A stretch of 64,000 nucleotides of DNA, taken from Pyrus communis (Eukaryota > Streptophyta > Magnoliopsida > Rosales > Rosaceae). The position numbers and the translations under genes are program-made. The stretch is from assembly GCF_963583255.1 (NCBI RefSeq), contig NC_084811.1, forward strand, positions 13,038,088 through 13,102,087, written 5' to 3'. The notes beneath the pieces are model-generated. The model did not search any database. It had not been told where the DNA came from and saw nothing but the letters and a program-made list of their open reading frames with translations. The number at the start of each line of letters is the position of its first letter. Position 1 is the stretch's first letter. This document shows, piece after piece, positions 1 through 11,840 of this stretch.

Positions 1-818
1 TTTCACTAAAACCCACAGGATTCCTAAAATGGGTGAACCTCAATTCTTCCTCTCCGGTACTCCGACGTCCCAAATCTTGTTTGGGTCTTGTTACTGGGCT
101 CAAGAGGAGCTGGAGGATGGTAGTGGTCGACGAAAGGGCTTACAGAAACGACGGATTCCACTGCCGTGGCTCGGAACACCCTCGACGCAAGTCCGTCGAG
201 AAACAGGGCCAATTCCTCTCAAATTTAGGTGGAAAATTGAAGAGGGAGTAATGTAATGATGATTGGTGAGGGTGGATTCTCTCAATTCATCGGAAATTTG
301 ATGAATTACGCTGGAAAAACTAACCGGGTCGAGCAGGCTTGTAGGGTCAAGGGGGAACCAGTTCGGTTCCCCTCATTCTTCTCCTCCTTCCATTCCCTCA
401 TTTCTCTCTTCTCTAATATGTCACCCTCTCATCTCTCATTTCCTGATTGGTCCGGTTCCTCCCTCCTTTCTCTCCTTTATACTTCATCTCCACCGCCCAT
501 CTATTCTGTCTTTAAATCTAGGCCCCACACGTGGCTCTCCAGATTAAGCTCCAAAAATCTAGAGCTTTCTGGAAATAATTAATTTACTAAAATGTCCCCG
601 ACTTTAAACGTTAATATCTTCTTCGTTATAACTCCAAATCACGATCCGTTTGTGCCCATGCATCTGTAGCGACGAGTACTATAAAGATACGCCAAGAAAA
701 TGAACCTTACGTGACACAACATGGCAGTCAACAAAAATCAACACTTTGCCTTGAAGGGCATTTTTGTAAATTCCTTTTAAAAGTATAAAAATCATACTAA
801 TTGGGGACGGTTGTTACA
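1..818 (-). mobile_element. Probable LTR of a Ty3/gypsy-type element, running off the left edge
   Basis: On the minus strand the block opens with TGTAACAACCGTCCCC at 818, a start typical of plant Ty3-type LTRs. It continues through AT-rich and then purine-rich sequence with no convincing long ORF. The short ORFs here have no recognisable domain. The other end and any target duplication lie outside the window or are not identifiable, so the class is inferred from the terminal sequence and general composition only. Confidence 0.4.
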
Positions 819-1607
819 GTTGTAGTCGGTAGGTTAGGTCTTTTTAAAGGTTGAACTTCGCGTGGAGTAAATGTGGGGTCTTGCTAATTTAATAAGGAGA
901 TTCTTGTCAATTACCAATGAAAGTTCACATGTCAACTTCATAATTTTTTGAATTATTTTTTGCTATCCATGAACTACAAGTTCAATTACATGATCTATTT
1001 GTTTAAGTGAACACCGATAACTAGTTTTGTGACCAAATATCGCTAACTAGTTAAAACTAGCTCTTTGATGCTAGTTCATGTGGTCGTCTTCCATGCAGGT
1101 GAAAACTTATGAGAAATATTATGGAGCACTCTCAAATTATGGAATGAAATACAGTCGAACTATTGCCAACATGTGCAATGATGGGATTATACCATGGAGC
1201 AAATGACCGCAGCATCAGCTCAAACTTGTTCTTAGACTTGAAAAGAAAACAAAAAGATTGTTCTCATATGTCCTAATAGTTTAACTTTTTCCTAAATAAT
1301 TTAAAAGTATTTTGTTGTATTTCAGAAAAAGTTAGTGCACTGCCTTGTTTGCCAACTCCGATCTTAAGCTCAATATTGTTTCCTTTTTGATGAACACCTT
1401 CAAACCTTCCGTACGACTGTGTGTTTGAAAGTGTTTTTAAAATAAATAAAAACATTTTTTATGAAAGCATTTTTGAGATAATTTTTAGTAAAATTGCAAT
1501 TAATTAAATCCTAAAAAACACATATAACTGGTGTTTCTATTAAAAAACACTTCAAGTGTTCTTGGAATACAAAAACTCTTTCACCAAAAAAAAATTTCAA
1601 TCATTTT
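819..1607. other. Intergenic, no gene seen
   Basis: AT-rich sequence with short ORFs only. No domain, RNA gene or clear repeat was recognised. Confidence 0.5.
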
Positions 1608-1901
1608 TGTCACATCCCGGCGCAGACCCCCACCACATCCTAGACTCAACTCCACTGTAGCACGATATTGTCTGCTTTGGGCCCCGACCACACCCTCACA
1701 GTTTTGTTTCTGGGAACTCACACGAAAACGTCCCAGTGGGTCACCCATCCTAGAATTCCTCTCGCGCGAACTCGCTTAACTTCGGAGTTCGAACGGAACT
1801 CGAAGCCAATGAGCTCCCAAAATGCCTTATACTAAGTAGAGATGAGAATATACATATAAGGCTTATAAGATCCACTCCTCTGGACAATGTGGGATGTTAC
1901 A
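1608..1901 (-). mobile_element. Cassandra solo LTR
   Basis: A 294-bp block begins TGTCACATCCC and ends GGATGTTACA, the reverse complement of a Cassandra LTR. It contains the 5S rRNA-like promoter segment (around 1735-1800 on the reverse strand, GGGTGACCCACTGGG-like). It is flanked by a perfect 5-bp duplication ATTTT (1603-1607 and 1902-1906). Cassandra elements are non-coding TRIM retrotransposons whose LTRs keep 5S RNA polymerase III promoter boxes. With no internal region or second LTR here, this is a solo LTR left by recombination. It lies downstream of the DUF4378 gene's stop codon. Confidence 0.9.
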
Positions 1902-2120
1902 ATTTTAAAAGCACTTTCAAGCATTTTGTATATTAGAACTTATTAAGAGTTCATGACATAAAAGTTGTATCTTAAGGCTTCAAGAGAGTAAGAAACAATA
2001 GAATTCATGATTGACAAATATAATAAATTCAATACCAATTGGTCGTCTTATACTCTTGGAATTCTAGAATCAAAATCACAATAACGAAATCGAAATATTA
2101 GAAAAATACACACAAACTAA

Positions 2121-5100
2121 TTAGAAGCGTAGTCTTCTCTTACATACCTCAAAGGGCAGTGAATACACACAAGTATATGATCCCATATCTTTAACCATCT
2201 CTTCAATCAAGTCTTTGCAAATGTGGTCCTGCAAAGCCAGCCCTATTCTTCCAATCTCTCTCTTCTCTCCCCAAGCAATGTCCCTGCACACTTCCGCTAC
2301 ACTCTCTACCATGGCTTTGCTATTCCACAATGGTGTCGATGGTGCTTCTACGTTGTGGCTCTTATAAAGTACTGATTCCGTTGTGATTTTGTCAATCATA
2401 ATTGGATTCAAAAAGTCCTCTTCTCCTGGTCTCTTCCTTAGTTGAGGTTGTGCCGCTGCTCGTCCTATACATCCAAATAAGAATAAAATTGTATATTGTT
2501 TACATAACGAAAAATTTAAGGCACAAAGAGCACACGTTATTAAAATAAAAAATATAAAAAAACCTTCCGCTCGCGCTACTTGCGCCATGTGGAGACACAC
2601 AATGCATATGCTAGTTACAAAATGCATGATGGCCTCAACCAGCCCGTCCCCATGCGCAGTTCACGCTATGCTGAGGCTGCCAGACGCAGCTTTAAGCATT
2701 CACTTTTCTCGTTCTTTCTATTTTTCTTTTGGTTTGGTTCGAGGGGGTCAAAACTTGAAGCATACACTAGTTCATACAAAGTGGTCATGGAACCCACACA
2801 CTACAAAAAAAAAAAAAGGGTTTTTCCAGGTAAGCCATTAGGCTTTTTCTTCCTTTCTTTCTGTAAATTTGTCCGTCTCTCCTTTTGCTTTTGATCATCT
2901 TTGACTACATTAGGAAGGAATTTCAAAAAATTGTGGTCCATACAAATTAAGCTTTCTTAATTTATACCATAGTTCTTTTTTTTTTTTTTTTTAAATAAAC
3001 GACATTATCTACATTAAGAGGGTGGGAAAGTGGGTTAAGCCTCACAATAGGTTAGTAATAATATGGTTTAAATTCGCCTTTGGCGAGAATCAAATATAAA
3101 ACCTCTCACTTACAAATAAAGAGAAATATCACTAGATTGTAGTACTAAATGACATTACTATAGTTCTTAGAGTTATACAAATCCCATATTATTTATTTTT
3201 GTATTGTGCTTGGTCAACAGACGAAAATTCTAGTTGGATTCTTTTACTATTTGCAATAATATTGAGTTGACAATATTCAACTCAATATTATTGCAAATAG
3301 TAAGCAATTGAGAGATGAAATTAGTTTGTCTCCCACTAGTATGCATATGATTATGATGGTGCATGATGCATTCACTTGGAATCCTAATTCCTATGTCTTG
3401 GTGGTGCAGATTGGAACATTCACTTTACTCGAAAAAAGCATCGAGTCCCTTCCACTAGGGTTAGGGTATGCAATCTCTGAACTGCCGATTGATATTCTTC
3501 TATTGGTTTCTACTTAATTAACATAATTAGGATTAATGATATGCTTTACCACGGATGAAATTAAATTCCCAAAAATGTTTATAAGTTTTACTTTTCTACT
3601 ATTGAATATAAATGAGGACTTTCTCTTCCCCAAACTAAGGGAAGTATTGTCCTACACATTAAACGCTAGGTATTGAGATATGCAGAAAAAAATTAAGAAA
3701 TATAACTAATAAAAGACTGAGATGCTGATGAATGACTCAACTAATATACAAGGTTAAGATTAAAATTTTAAGAATAATGCTTATGTTTTTTCCACAAGGA
3801 ACCTACTTGTCCCTTCACTTGCGATTTACGCATCTTTACCATATGAAGATCATAATCAAAATCATTCATTCACTTAATCATTGTGTAAAGACCATTTATG
3901 CAAAAAAATAAAAAAATACAAAAAATCATTCAATTTGGAGATCTTTTAACCATTCATATACATCAAACAAATTGACCGTTTATCATGAAGATGCTACTCA
4001 TAACCTAAATTGTTGATTAGTTTAACATGTATGGATAACTAAATATCCAAATTGAATTATTTCTGCAGATAGAATCTTAGATAATAATAGAGAATGAACA
4101 ATTCCAATTATAATGCTTGTACGATGAAGATAAGTAAATCGTACGTGGAGAAACAAATAAGTTCTCTACAGGTAACACAAACATTATCCAAAATGTAAGT
4201 ATATTATACGAAGCAAAAAGCAAAAGGTAAAGAAAAAGTTGTCGTAAGGAAGAAAAGAGTGAACATGGTGCTTACCGTAATTTAATACTTGTTTTCTGTA
4301 GTGGTGGTGGTTGCTGAAAGGTGAATGAGCGAACTCGTCAAGCACAGACACCGGACTCGGCTGCTCACTAGTAAGCTCCATACACTTAAAATTTGCACCA
4401 TAGAACCGTTTCTTATTGTCATCAACGGCGGCCTCCATTCTCTTCACCATGGTGGGTGATCGGAGAGTTTCAGCAGCCCGGACACTGTCTATGATCTTCT
4501 TTAGGGCCTTCAAATCTTCATCACATTTCTCTAGTGCTCCCAGAAGCTGCTGCCTCTTGTTGATGGACATGGACTCCTGCATTGGCATCTTTGACATTAT
4601 CTGCGGAGCCTGCTCCAACCCCATCAGCCGAGCAACTAGAGCAGGTGGGGTTCTGGAGTTCTCAGTGGGCGAATCCAGGGAGATAAACCGCCGGATCTCT
4701 GCTGGCAGGGTCGGGCTTCTTGGCACGTTATTGCTTGAGAATCTCCCAATATAAATGGACTTGTCTTCATGTTTGGTTTCAGCTAGTTTGGCGGGTGCGG
4801 AACCTTTGATTAGTGCTATCGAGGATTTTGATCTTGTAGAAGAGGAACCAACCCCATTCCTCTCTTGCCTTTTCCCTGAAAATATAATTTAACAAAATAT
4901 TAATCAATGGACAGCAAAAGGGAGAGATAGATGTACAAAATATATAGATACAGAAGAAATGAAATAGTAAAGAAAGAGACCAAAAGTGAGGAATTTGCGG
5001 GAAGAGTGGTGTTTAGAGAAAAGGTGGAAGATGCCGGACATGCAGCCGACGGTCTTGGCGTTGAGATTTTCTGTCGGGCAATTTTCACGGCGCGAAGATG

Positions 5101-5134
5101 CTGACCGCAGACTAGTGTCCTGTCGTCTCATCAT
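2121..5134 (-). CDS. DUF3741/DUF4378-domain protein (TRM/LONGIFOLIA-like), 3 exons
   Basis: Proposed exons are 5134-4981, 4875-4276 and 2464-2121. All junctions are GT-AG and in phase, giving about 365 aa. Exon 1 encodes a short conserved start ending near MSGIFHLFSKHHSSRKF. Exon 2 carries the DUF3741-associated motif PPALVARLMGLE and then an EKCDEDLKALKKIIDSVR helix and PSPVSVLDEF. Exon 3 carries the C-terminal DUF4378 signature (MVESV, DIAWGEKREIGRIG, LIEEMVKDMG) and ends in CKRRLRF before the stop. Proteins with this pair of motifs include the TON1-recruiting (TRM) and LONGIFOLIA families, which act on cortical microtubules and cell shape; this one is much shorter than those, so the family role is inferred. 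Intron 2 (1.8 kb) holds a SINE and a perfect hairpin. An additional small exon in that intron cannot be excluded. Confidence 0.8.
3018..3154 (+). repeat. tRNA-derived SINE, diverged copy
   Basis: It resembles the copy at 41121-41254: a GGTTAGTAATAA stretch like an A box, TGGTTTAAATTC like a B box, a shared TCGCC-TTGG-CGAGAATC segment, and the ending AGTACTAAATGACA. A long T tract lies just upstream. It sits in intron 2 of the DUF4378 gene. Promoter boxes are degenerate. Confidence 0.5.
3244..3303. repeat. Perfect inverted repeat, 27-bp arms and 6-nt loop
   Basis: The arm at 3244-3270 (starting TTACTATTTGCAATAATA) is followed by the loop CAATAT and its exact reverse complement at 3277-3303. 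It lies in intron 2 of the DUF4378 gene. Confidence 0.9.
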
Positions 5135-5180
5135 CGACGATTTCTCTTCTCCCCTGGGCCTGTGCGTGATGAGGATGTGA

Positions 5181-6068
5181 GAGAGACAAATTGTTTCAGG
5201 ATTGTAAAAGGAGAGAGTGATCGAATGATGTTTCTCACTTTAGACTGGAAAATAGACCAGCAAGCAGCTGGCACATGCGCGTAACGGTAATATATATATT
5301 AGGGGCTTGCAAGGTAAGGAAGAAAAAGTACAATTAACCTTTTAGCATGCAGTTTTTCAGTATTCCTATCTTGTATTACATTTGTAGTTTGAGTTGTTTA
5401 ATTTTAGGATTTTTATCACAAATGATCCTTGATATTGACATATTCTTCATTTTTCTTTATCTCATCAATCAATGTCCCAAATCAATTTGATTCTTCTGTT
5501 AGGATTCTGCCAGTAGGGGAGTTTAGGGGAAGAAACTTAGTCATAGATCTTGTATTATATTTTCATTTGCAAATCTTAGCAGTATATAACGTTGTTTCAC
5601 TCTCTATATTTGTAGTGTTGTAACTAGTCACAGTGTGACAAAACTTGAACTACAAACTTAGTCACACTTTGACTCGTTACTGTACTACAAAATATAGAGT
5701 GGAACAATTTGATAAACTGCTATGATATGCAATTGCAATGAATAGCAGATCTTGATTAGGTTCCTACAAGGCCAGTCATTCAGAAACACACAACATCTGA
5801 ATCCAAACAGTTATAGGATGCAAACTCACACGCCATACATAGTAAACTTCTCAAACAAGCATTGAGAACTACTAGGAGGGCTAAGGTGGGCTATAGCCCA
5901 AGGGAAGTTTTGGGGAAGAAACAAATAGAACCTCTCTATATATATTTATGGATTTATGCATCCTATATGATTATAGCCTAGGGAAAGTTTTGACTCTTTT
6001 TTAATACAACCATATATATGTTTTGGAGAAGTCTAAAATATGGGTCGTATATAATATCATAAATATAT
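5181..6068. other. Intergenic; no gene seen, contains a fold-back
   Basis: No coding region recognised. It contains the 5' flank of the DUF4378 gene and the long imperfect hairpin listed separately. Confidence 0.5.
5537..5768. repeat. Long imperfect fold-back (MITE or miRNA-precursor-like)
   Basis: Two arms of about 100 nt (about 5537-5640 and 5660-5768) are imperfect reverse complements. Matching blocks include AGATCT, AGCAGT, CACTCTATAT, TTGTAGT and GTCACA-TGTGAC around a short loop near 5645-5658. Pairing is interrupted by scattered mismatches and small bulges. No flanking duplication was identified. Confidence 0.6.
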
Positions 6069-9000
6069 TGTTGTGAATGTGATTCTAGCACATGTGTAAT
6101 TGTGTAAATCATTAGTAGATTGTATTTAGGATACTAAAAGATCATTTTCCTTGTAGGATTGTATTATTTGGAAGGCATGTAAGCCTCATTGGTTTACTAT
6201 AAATAAAGGCACAAGGTATGGAGAAGAACACACTTGATCTCTCTCCTTCTCTCTATGTCGTATCCTTTTCGATCCGTTTTCTCTTTATTGGACCATCAGT
6301 CCAAATAAAATTTTTGGGCCAATAGCCCCAATATTTTTTTGGCCATGTTTTTAGGCCTAAATTAGACAGCCCATCCAATTTTGAATTGATCTTTGTCTGT
6401 TTTTTTTTCGGCATTATTTATTTTAGCTTCCATGAAATAATTGCCTCATTTAATGGAAGTTGTTTTTCACTTTTTCTTTCTTGGCCCAATATTAGGTATG
6501 GGTTCTGTCAACCCACCTATTTCCACGAGTTAGCCCACAGGCTAGCCACTTAAAATAATAGTTTATTTTTGTACCTGAAGCTTCATATTTTTTAGATACG
6601 TTCCCTAAACTTTTACACAAGGGGTCCCGAAGCTATCCATTGTCATTATCTTTGTTTTCTATTGCTTTATATATTGTGTTTGGTTGTAGGTATTATGAAC
6701 CTGAAGTTCATACTCCTAAACCTGAAGTTTCAAAAAGGTGTCATAGAAGCCTGAAGTTTCCTAACACTCACCACTCATGTTAAAACCTAAAGTTCTCCAC
6801 GATTAATCTGTTTAAACCAAATAATGTATTAGAACCTGAATGTAGTAACTTTGATGCTTATAGAGATTTTAGTTCCTATAGCACAGATCACAATCGTGTT
6901 CCCTCCATTACACGAATTGTCAAATTGTAACAAGGTCAATACACTGACTTGGAAATTTATAACAGAAACTATTTTATGTGGATAGAAGATGTGAAGCTCC
7001 ACTTGACTATGTAAATTTGCAAAATCAATGAAGCCAATAATGGCGTGAAAGAGCTAAATAAGCATCCGCAATGATCTTCATTCGAAGATTTATGATGAAG
7101 CATTTCAAATGAAAGTACCTTACTAATGAGGATTCCATTACTCTTTCATTCCCTCCTATAAATTGTTACAATCATGAAAATATGATTTCTTGCCTGAAGC
7201 AAGACATGATTGAAACCTTTACGTTCATGAATAGGTACAATTCTAAAATTTATAGAATCCAGTTGAATTTTGAATGGAGAAGTTTTTCTCATCCTTCCAT
7301 GTCTCTAAACTTGCTCCAGAAGCAGTAGGGTAGAAAGCAGAAGTTTACCAAATTCTCGAATTTGACTACTGCCACAACTATGAGAGAAAGGCACCTAGTG
7401 ATTCGGCTAGGAAGTACTAAATAGTATAGACCTAGTTCAGCTAGACTATATTGAATGGTGGTATCCTGGTTCGGCAGGGATTCACCGAAAGGCATGCTCT
7501 GCTTCGGTAGAGGCCTATCGAATGACATGTTATGCTTCAGCAAAGTGTACCAAACAACCCCTCTAACTTCAGTTGGAACATTCCAAACCCAAGCCAAGGT
7601 ATGTCTCTTTCTCTCACACCTATTTTTGAGTTTGATTTAGAACATAAGGTAGAATCAGAGCCTTCCAATGGGAGGCATTACAGTTAGAAGTGTGATTCCT
7701 TGGCACCTAGCACCCAAAACTTCAAGAATCCGTGACAATACTTTCGAACCTCAACCCTTCAGAATTTACTTCCATTTTTTACGGAATAGATCATTAGTTA
7801 TGCACTTGTCTATGCATCTACCAATGTTGTTGAGGAGCACCATTCCCATAGTTAATATGTGAGAATAAGTTTGCTCCACCTAAGACATTTGGGAGAGCAA
7901 AATTTTTAACATTGAAGGCCATATTGATCGAACCCCTCTAATTACTTTGGTTTACTATGTGAACAATTTTCTATGTTCTCAAATTTAAGTTTGGTGTTTG
8001 TTCTGGATCACATTACTATTCTAGAATATGAGTTAATTGATGCAAGTTAATACATGTGAAGAATCCAATTAACTCATGCTTAGGTATGTTTTGTGGAAAA
8101 GTTAGCTATTTGGTTTCATATGCTAACTTTTTACCTAATCACCCCCTATGACAACCCTTTCAGGCCTATCCAACCTGATTATGGGCATGGCGATGCCTAT
8201 ATGATGTTATCCAATGAAACTAATTTTTACCATAAAGGGAAGCCTTATACTCAACTGGTTCCAGAAGAATGCCTTTGAGCTTTAAGGATATTCGAGAAAA
8301 CTATCATCACATGGAAACCACTAGAAAATGGAGTAGAATTCCTTTTTGTACCACTTCCTATGAACATGGTCTAGAAGCATATTCTAGAAAAGATGGAACG
8401 CCTCTCCAATAGATTGTACATCACAACCATTCACATTGTAAAGGCCCAGTATGTGGCCGACTAGAAGTTTGAGACCCCAAAGGAATTCTTAATGTGGCAC
8501 AAACGTTTGGGGCATCTAGGATGATCAGTAATGCACAGTATAGTACATCCCCTTACCAAAAGTAAAGATATCGTACCTAAAAGCATGCCTTGCCCAGGAT
8601 GCTCACCAATCTTCACTGAGCAAATTATTTAGTCCAATTACTAAGATCATTAATAGGCAAACCAATTACTCGCCTATGATCTTTACGGATCCTCCATCTT
8701 TCTACAGCAGATTCAAGAAAATATTTGTGGACTAATCTAACCAAAATGTGAACCATTTAATTATCTTATGATTTTGGTTGACATATCTACACATTGCTCA
8801 CATGTTTGTCCACACCCAACGCTGCTTTGCTAGATTCTTGGCACCAATTATTAGGTTGCGGGCTCACCACCCTGATTACCATAAAATCAAAAAGACTAAA
8901 TAATTTCAGAGAGTTTATATCGAAAATTTAATAATTATTACATTTCCCTTGGGTTGAACATATTGGTTCCCTATGTTCACACCCACAGTCTCGTAGAAAG

Positions 9001-9130
9001 CGATCATTATTTGCTTTCAATGATCATGCAGACACTTGGCAGTGAGCTCACCAAGCTTCAAGTTTTTATGCGTACGGATATGTAATATTGCATAGCGTTA
9101 TGAGGCACATTGCACCCAATCCTAAATTCC
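6069..9130 (+). mobile_element. Decayed Ty1/copia retrotransposon
   Basis: A TG-start, LTR-like segment at 6069 has a TATA-like CTATAAATAAAG near 6198-6210. Degraded coding sequence follows on the plus strand. A gag start resembling NYFMWIEDVKLHL is near 6960-7010. A GAG-pre-integrase motif MWHKRLGHLG is near 8493-8522, and an integrase stretch resembling LGLNILVPYVHTHS is near 8950-8990. Many stops and frameshifts break all frames. The gag and integrase remnants resemble the copia family in the HINT intron. The 3' LTR was not identified, so the right end is approximate. Confidence 0.55.
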
Positions 9131-11840
9131 TCAAACCTATGATCTCCATCTCTATCTTTCCCTCTATGTCGTGTCCCCTCTCTCTCCCTTCTCTAAGTAT
9201 GACTTAACTTTTTCTCAAACTAAAGATTACCAAACCCTAAATCTTCAGAGGAATCAACGAAAAACAAATGAAAATTGGAGATTTTGACTGAAAGCTAGGG
9301 TTTCAATTTACCCTTTTATCTAATGTATCTTGGTAATGTAATACTGTTGCTCATACTTTAGCAATCTTTTCTTTGATATATAGTTAAGAAAAATCCTCCT
9401 TGGTTGGAGTCTTATGTTCAGGTAACCAAATTTCACCGACCCTAGAGAGGATGCTACATGTACTAAAGCAGTTTTAGTTGACAAAGTTGTCCATATTCTC
9501 TATCAATTAACCCTCGCATAGGTTGATCATTTCATGCAACGAGGGATATTTCCCAGTAAATCACGCCCAACATAGGTGACATCTCTGCCGAACCAGCATG
9601 TTCTTCACACGTTGCTTGATGGATTCACATTAACCAAGACGTTGGCCTAATGAGGGAAGATCCAACGTGATCTCTAATGGATAACAGTCCTCATAAATCA
9701 TGACCTCATACATATGCCATAATTTATAATGCCATCCCTAAACGTGGCTTTTAATTGTTGCCCTTCATCACGTCTCCGAAAGTCAATTGTAGGATAACAT
9801 AACATGGTGTTCAAATCAACGACTTCATAAGCACCATACATGCCCTATCATCCTCGAGTCCATGGCTAACACTGTATACAAGCATATTCATTTCCATGGA
9901 AAGGTGATTGGTCCTCAGCCAAGAAACTCATAGTTCGTAATTCATTCTCCTCGGTTAAGTCCATCATAGGCATCATAGGGCTTTCGACTCCACACTGGTG
10001 TGACAAGGTCTTAATTGTTCTCTTTCTTAGTTGTAGAGACACCAAAGTAATTCTAGACTTGTGCGGAATTCATTTCCAATAATTTAAAAAAATACATAAG
10101 TAGTCTAATCCCCCTCCCTACATAAAGCATTAGTAATATAACATACAAGATCTTGAGTCTCATTATTTGCTTACTAACTTAACCATCGAAGAGTCTTTGG
10201 CCAACACCCAACCAAATGCCAATGAATTTGATTCCAACATGAACTTCGTAAAAAAAATAAATAAATAAATAAATAAAAAATAAATAAAAAAAAGGATAGA
10301 CATCAAAGGTATAAAGTTGAAATTCATTCTCTCTTCTTTTTATGTTGAACGTTGGTTCACTAAACCACTAGGCTTGAAGATCTTGATAAAAGATATGTAA
10401 TTTGAGTTCATATAAATTTAATTCCGCCTCTAATGTTAATATTAATTACAAGAAAATTATGCGACGACAGATAAAATGCCTCACATTCATAATATGTGAC
10501 ACATTTTCCATGTCACTGTCAGCATCATGTATGAGGCGTCATGAAAATTTTAGGTGAAAATAACTACATAGTTTTGTTATACGTGATAACGCCTTCGTCA
10601 CTTAATACTAGTTTAGGCTGGGGATTGTAAAGGAGAAGCCCGTTGAAAAAAAAAAAAAAAAAAAAATCCCGACTGCAAAGATAACAAGTCATTTAAAGCT
10701 GGCGACTAGGATCTTGAGCAATGCTTGGGCGAGCCCACTTAACAAATGGGACGGCCGACCCATTTCATCCAAGATCAAACCCACAATCGCTTCTTTGTAA
10801 AGAATATCATCCATTTTTCTTTCTTGACTCACATAAAATTTCATTAGGAGTTGGTCGCAATGCTCTCCCACTTCCAGCGGAACTTGACAATCTTGCTTTT
10901 TTTCGTTTTCAACCCTTTCTGCGCACTATGAAATGGAGATTTTTTTTTTTTTTTAATTTTTTTTTTTAACATACGTAAACTTTCCATAAAGGGTTTTAAT
11001 GCAAGGTCAATCGGAGAAGAAGAAAACTGAGACATTGACGTTTATTGTATCCAAATTTCCTATTTTTCGTCCAAGCGATTTGTTCCAGAATCAACCATTG
11101 CAGGAAAGCATCACCAAAACTACCAATAGTTCAATGCTCAAAGTTTTTCTCTAGTTAGGCCTCACTTTTCTATGAAATTTCAGTCAAAGTCCGTCGGAGA
11201 AATATCACTACAAACCTGGCTCAAAGGTTTTTCACTTTACACTTGAGGAAACTGAGAACTTAAGAGTAATTATAGCTATACAGCAATATAAAGGACTTCA
11301 GTCTTTATAAGAATTGTCATCACGTTATGCACAAATCAAATAACTCAAGTAATGTAATCTTATTTACAATATGAAAAGACAATTTAAACTTCAAACAAAA
11401 ATTAGGATATTCGTTTCCTACCAACCCATTGCATTCATTGCACAAAGACTATATAGGCAGTGGATACATAAAACTTGTAAAGATCCATTCCAATATTAAG
11501 TGAGAAAAGTTTGCGAAAACAGAGTTCTAGTTTTTCTGGAAACAAAAGAATGATTGCTGAGAAGCTAAAGATATGGACTGTACATTATTCATGACTGCTG
11601 AGAAGCAATGCTAGTTGAAACGAAAACACCTAAGTAAACTTGTGACTTTGCGATGCACTGCAAATCACATGCTAGGACAGAAAGTACATATATACGTAAA
11701 AGCTAAGAGAATCTTGTTAGATAGGCTATCTGTAATCTTGCTAAGCTTTGCCCTAACATTGCAAATCACATGTTGGACAAAACAACTTTTAATGTTAGAC
11801 TTTAAGTTACCGTATAAGCCGCCTCACAGAAAACTTATAC
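9131..11840. other. Intergenic, no gene recognised
   Basis: Several short ORFs occur, but none matches a family I recognise. The minus-strand 60-aa ORF at 10689-10871 could be a gene or transposon remnant. A TACAAGAAAATTATGCGACGA stretch at 10448 faintly resembles a CACTA element end. Simple repeats (AAAT)n near 10255-10290 and an A tract at 10646-10667 are present. Confidence 0.4.

Noticed and set aside
256..582. 108-codon plus-strand ORF
   Set aside because: Low-complexity Ser/Leu-rich translation inside a probable LTR, no domain, no splice or promoter context.
9420..10050. Possible minus-strand gene (MDLTEENELRTMSFLAEDQ)
   Set aside because: A few short open pieces broken by stops and no family recognised.
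10448..10620. Possible CACTA transposon end (TACAAGAAAATTATGCGACGA)
   Set aside because: The CACTA terminus itself is not intact and no matching inverted end or 3-bp duplication was found.
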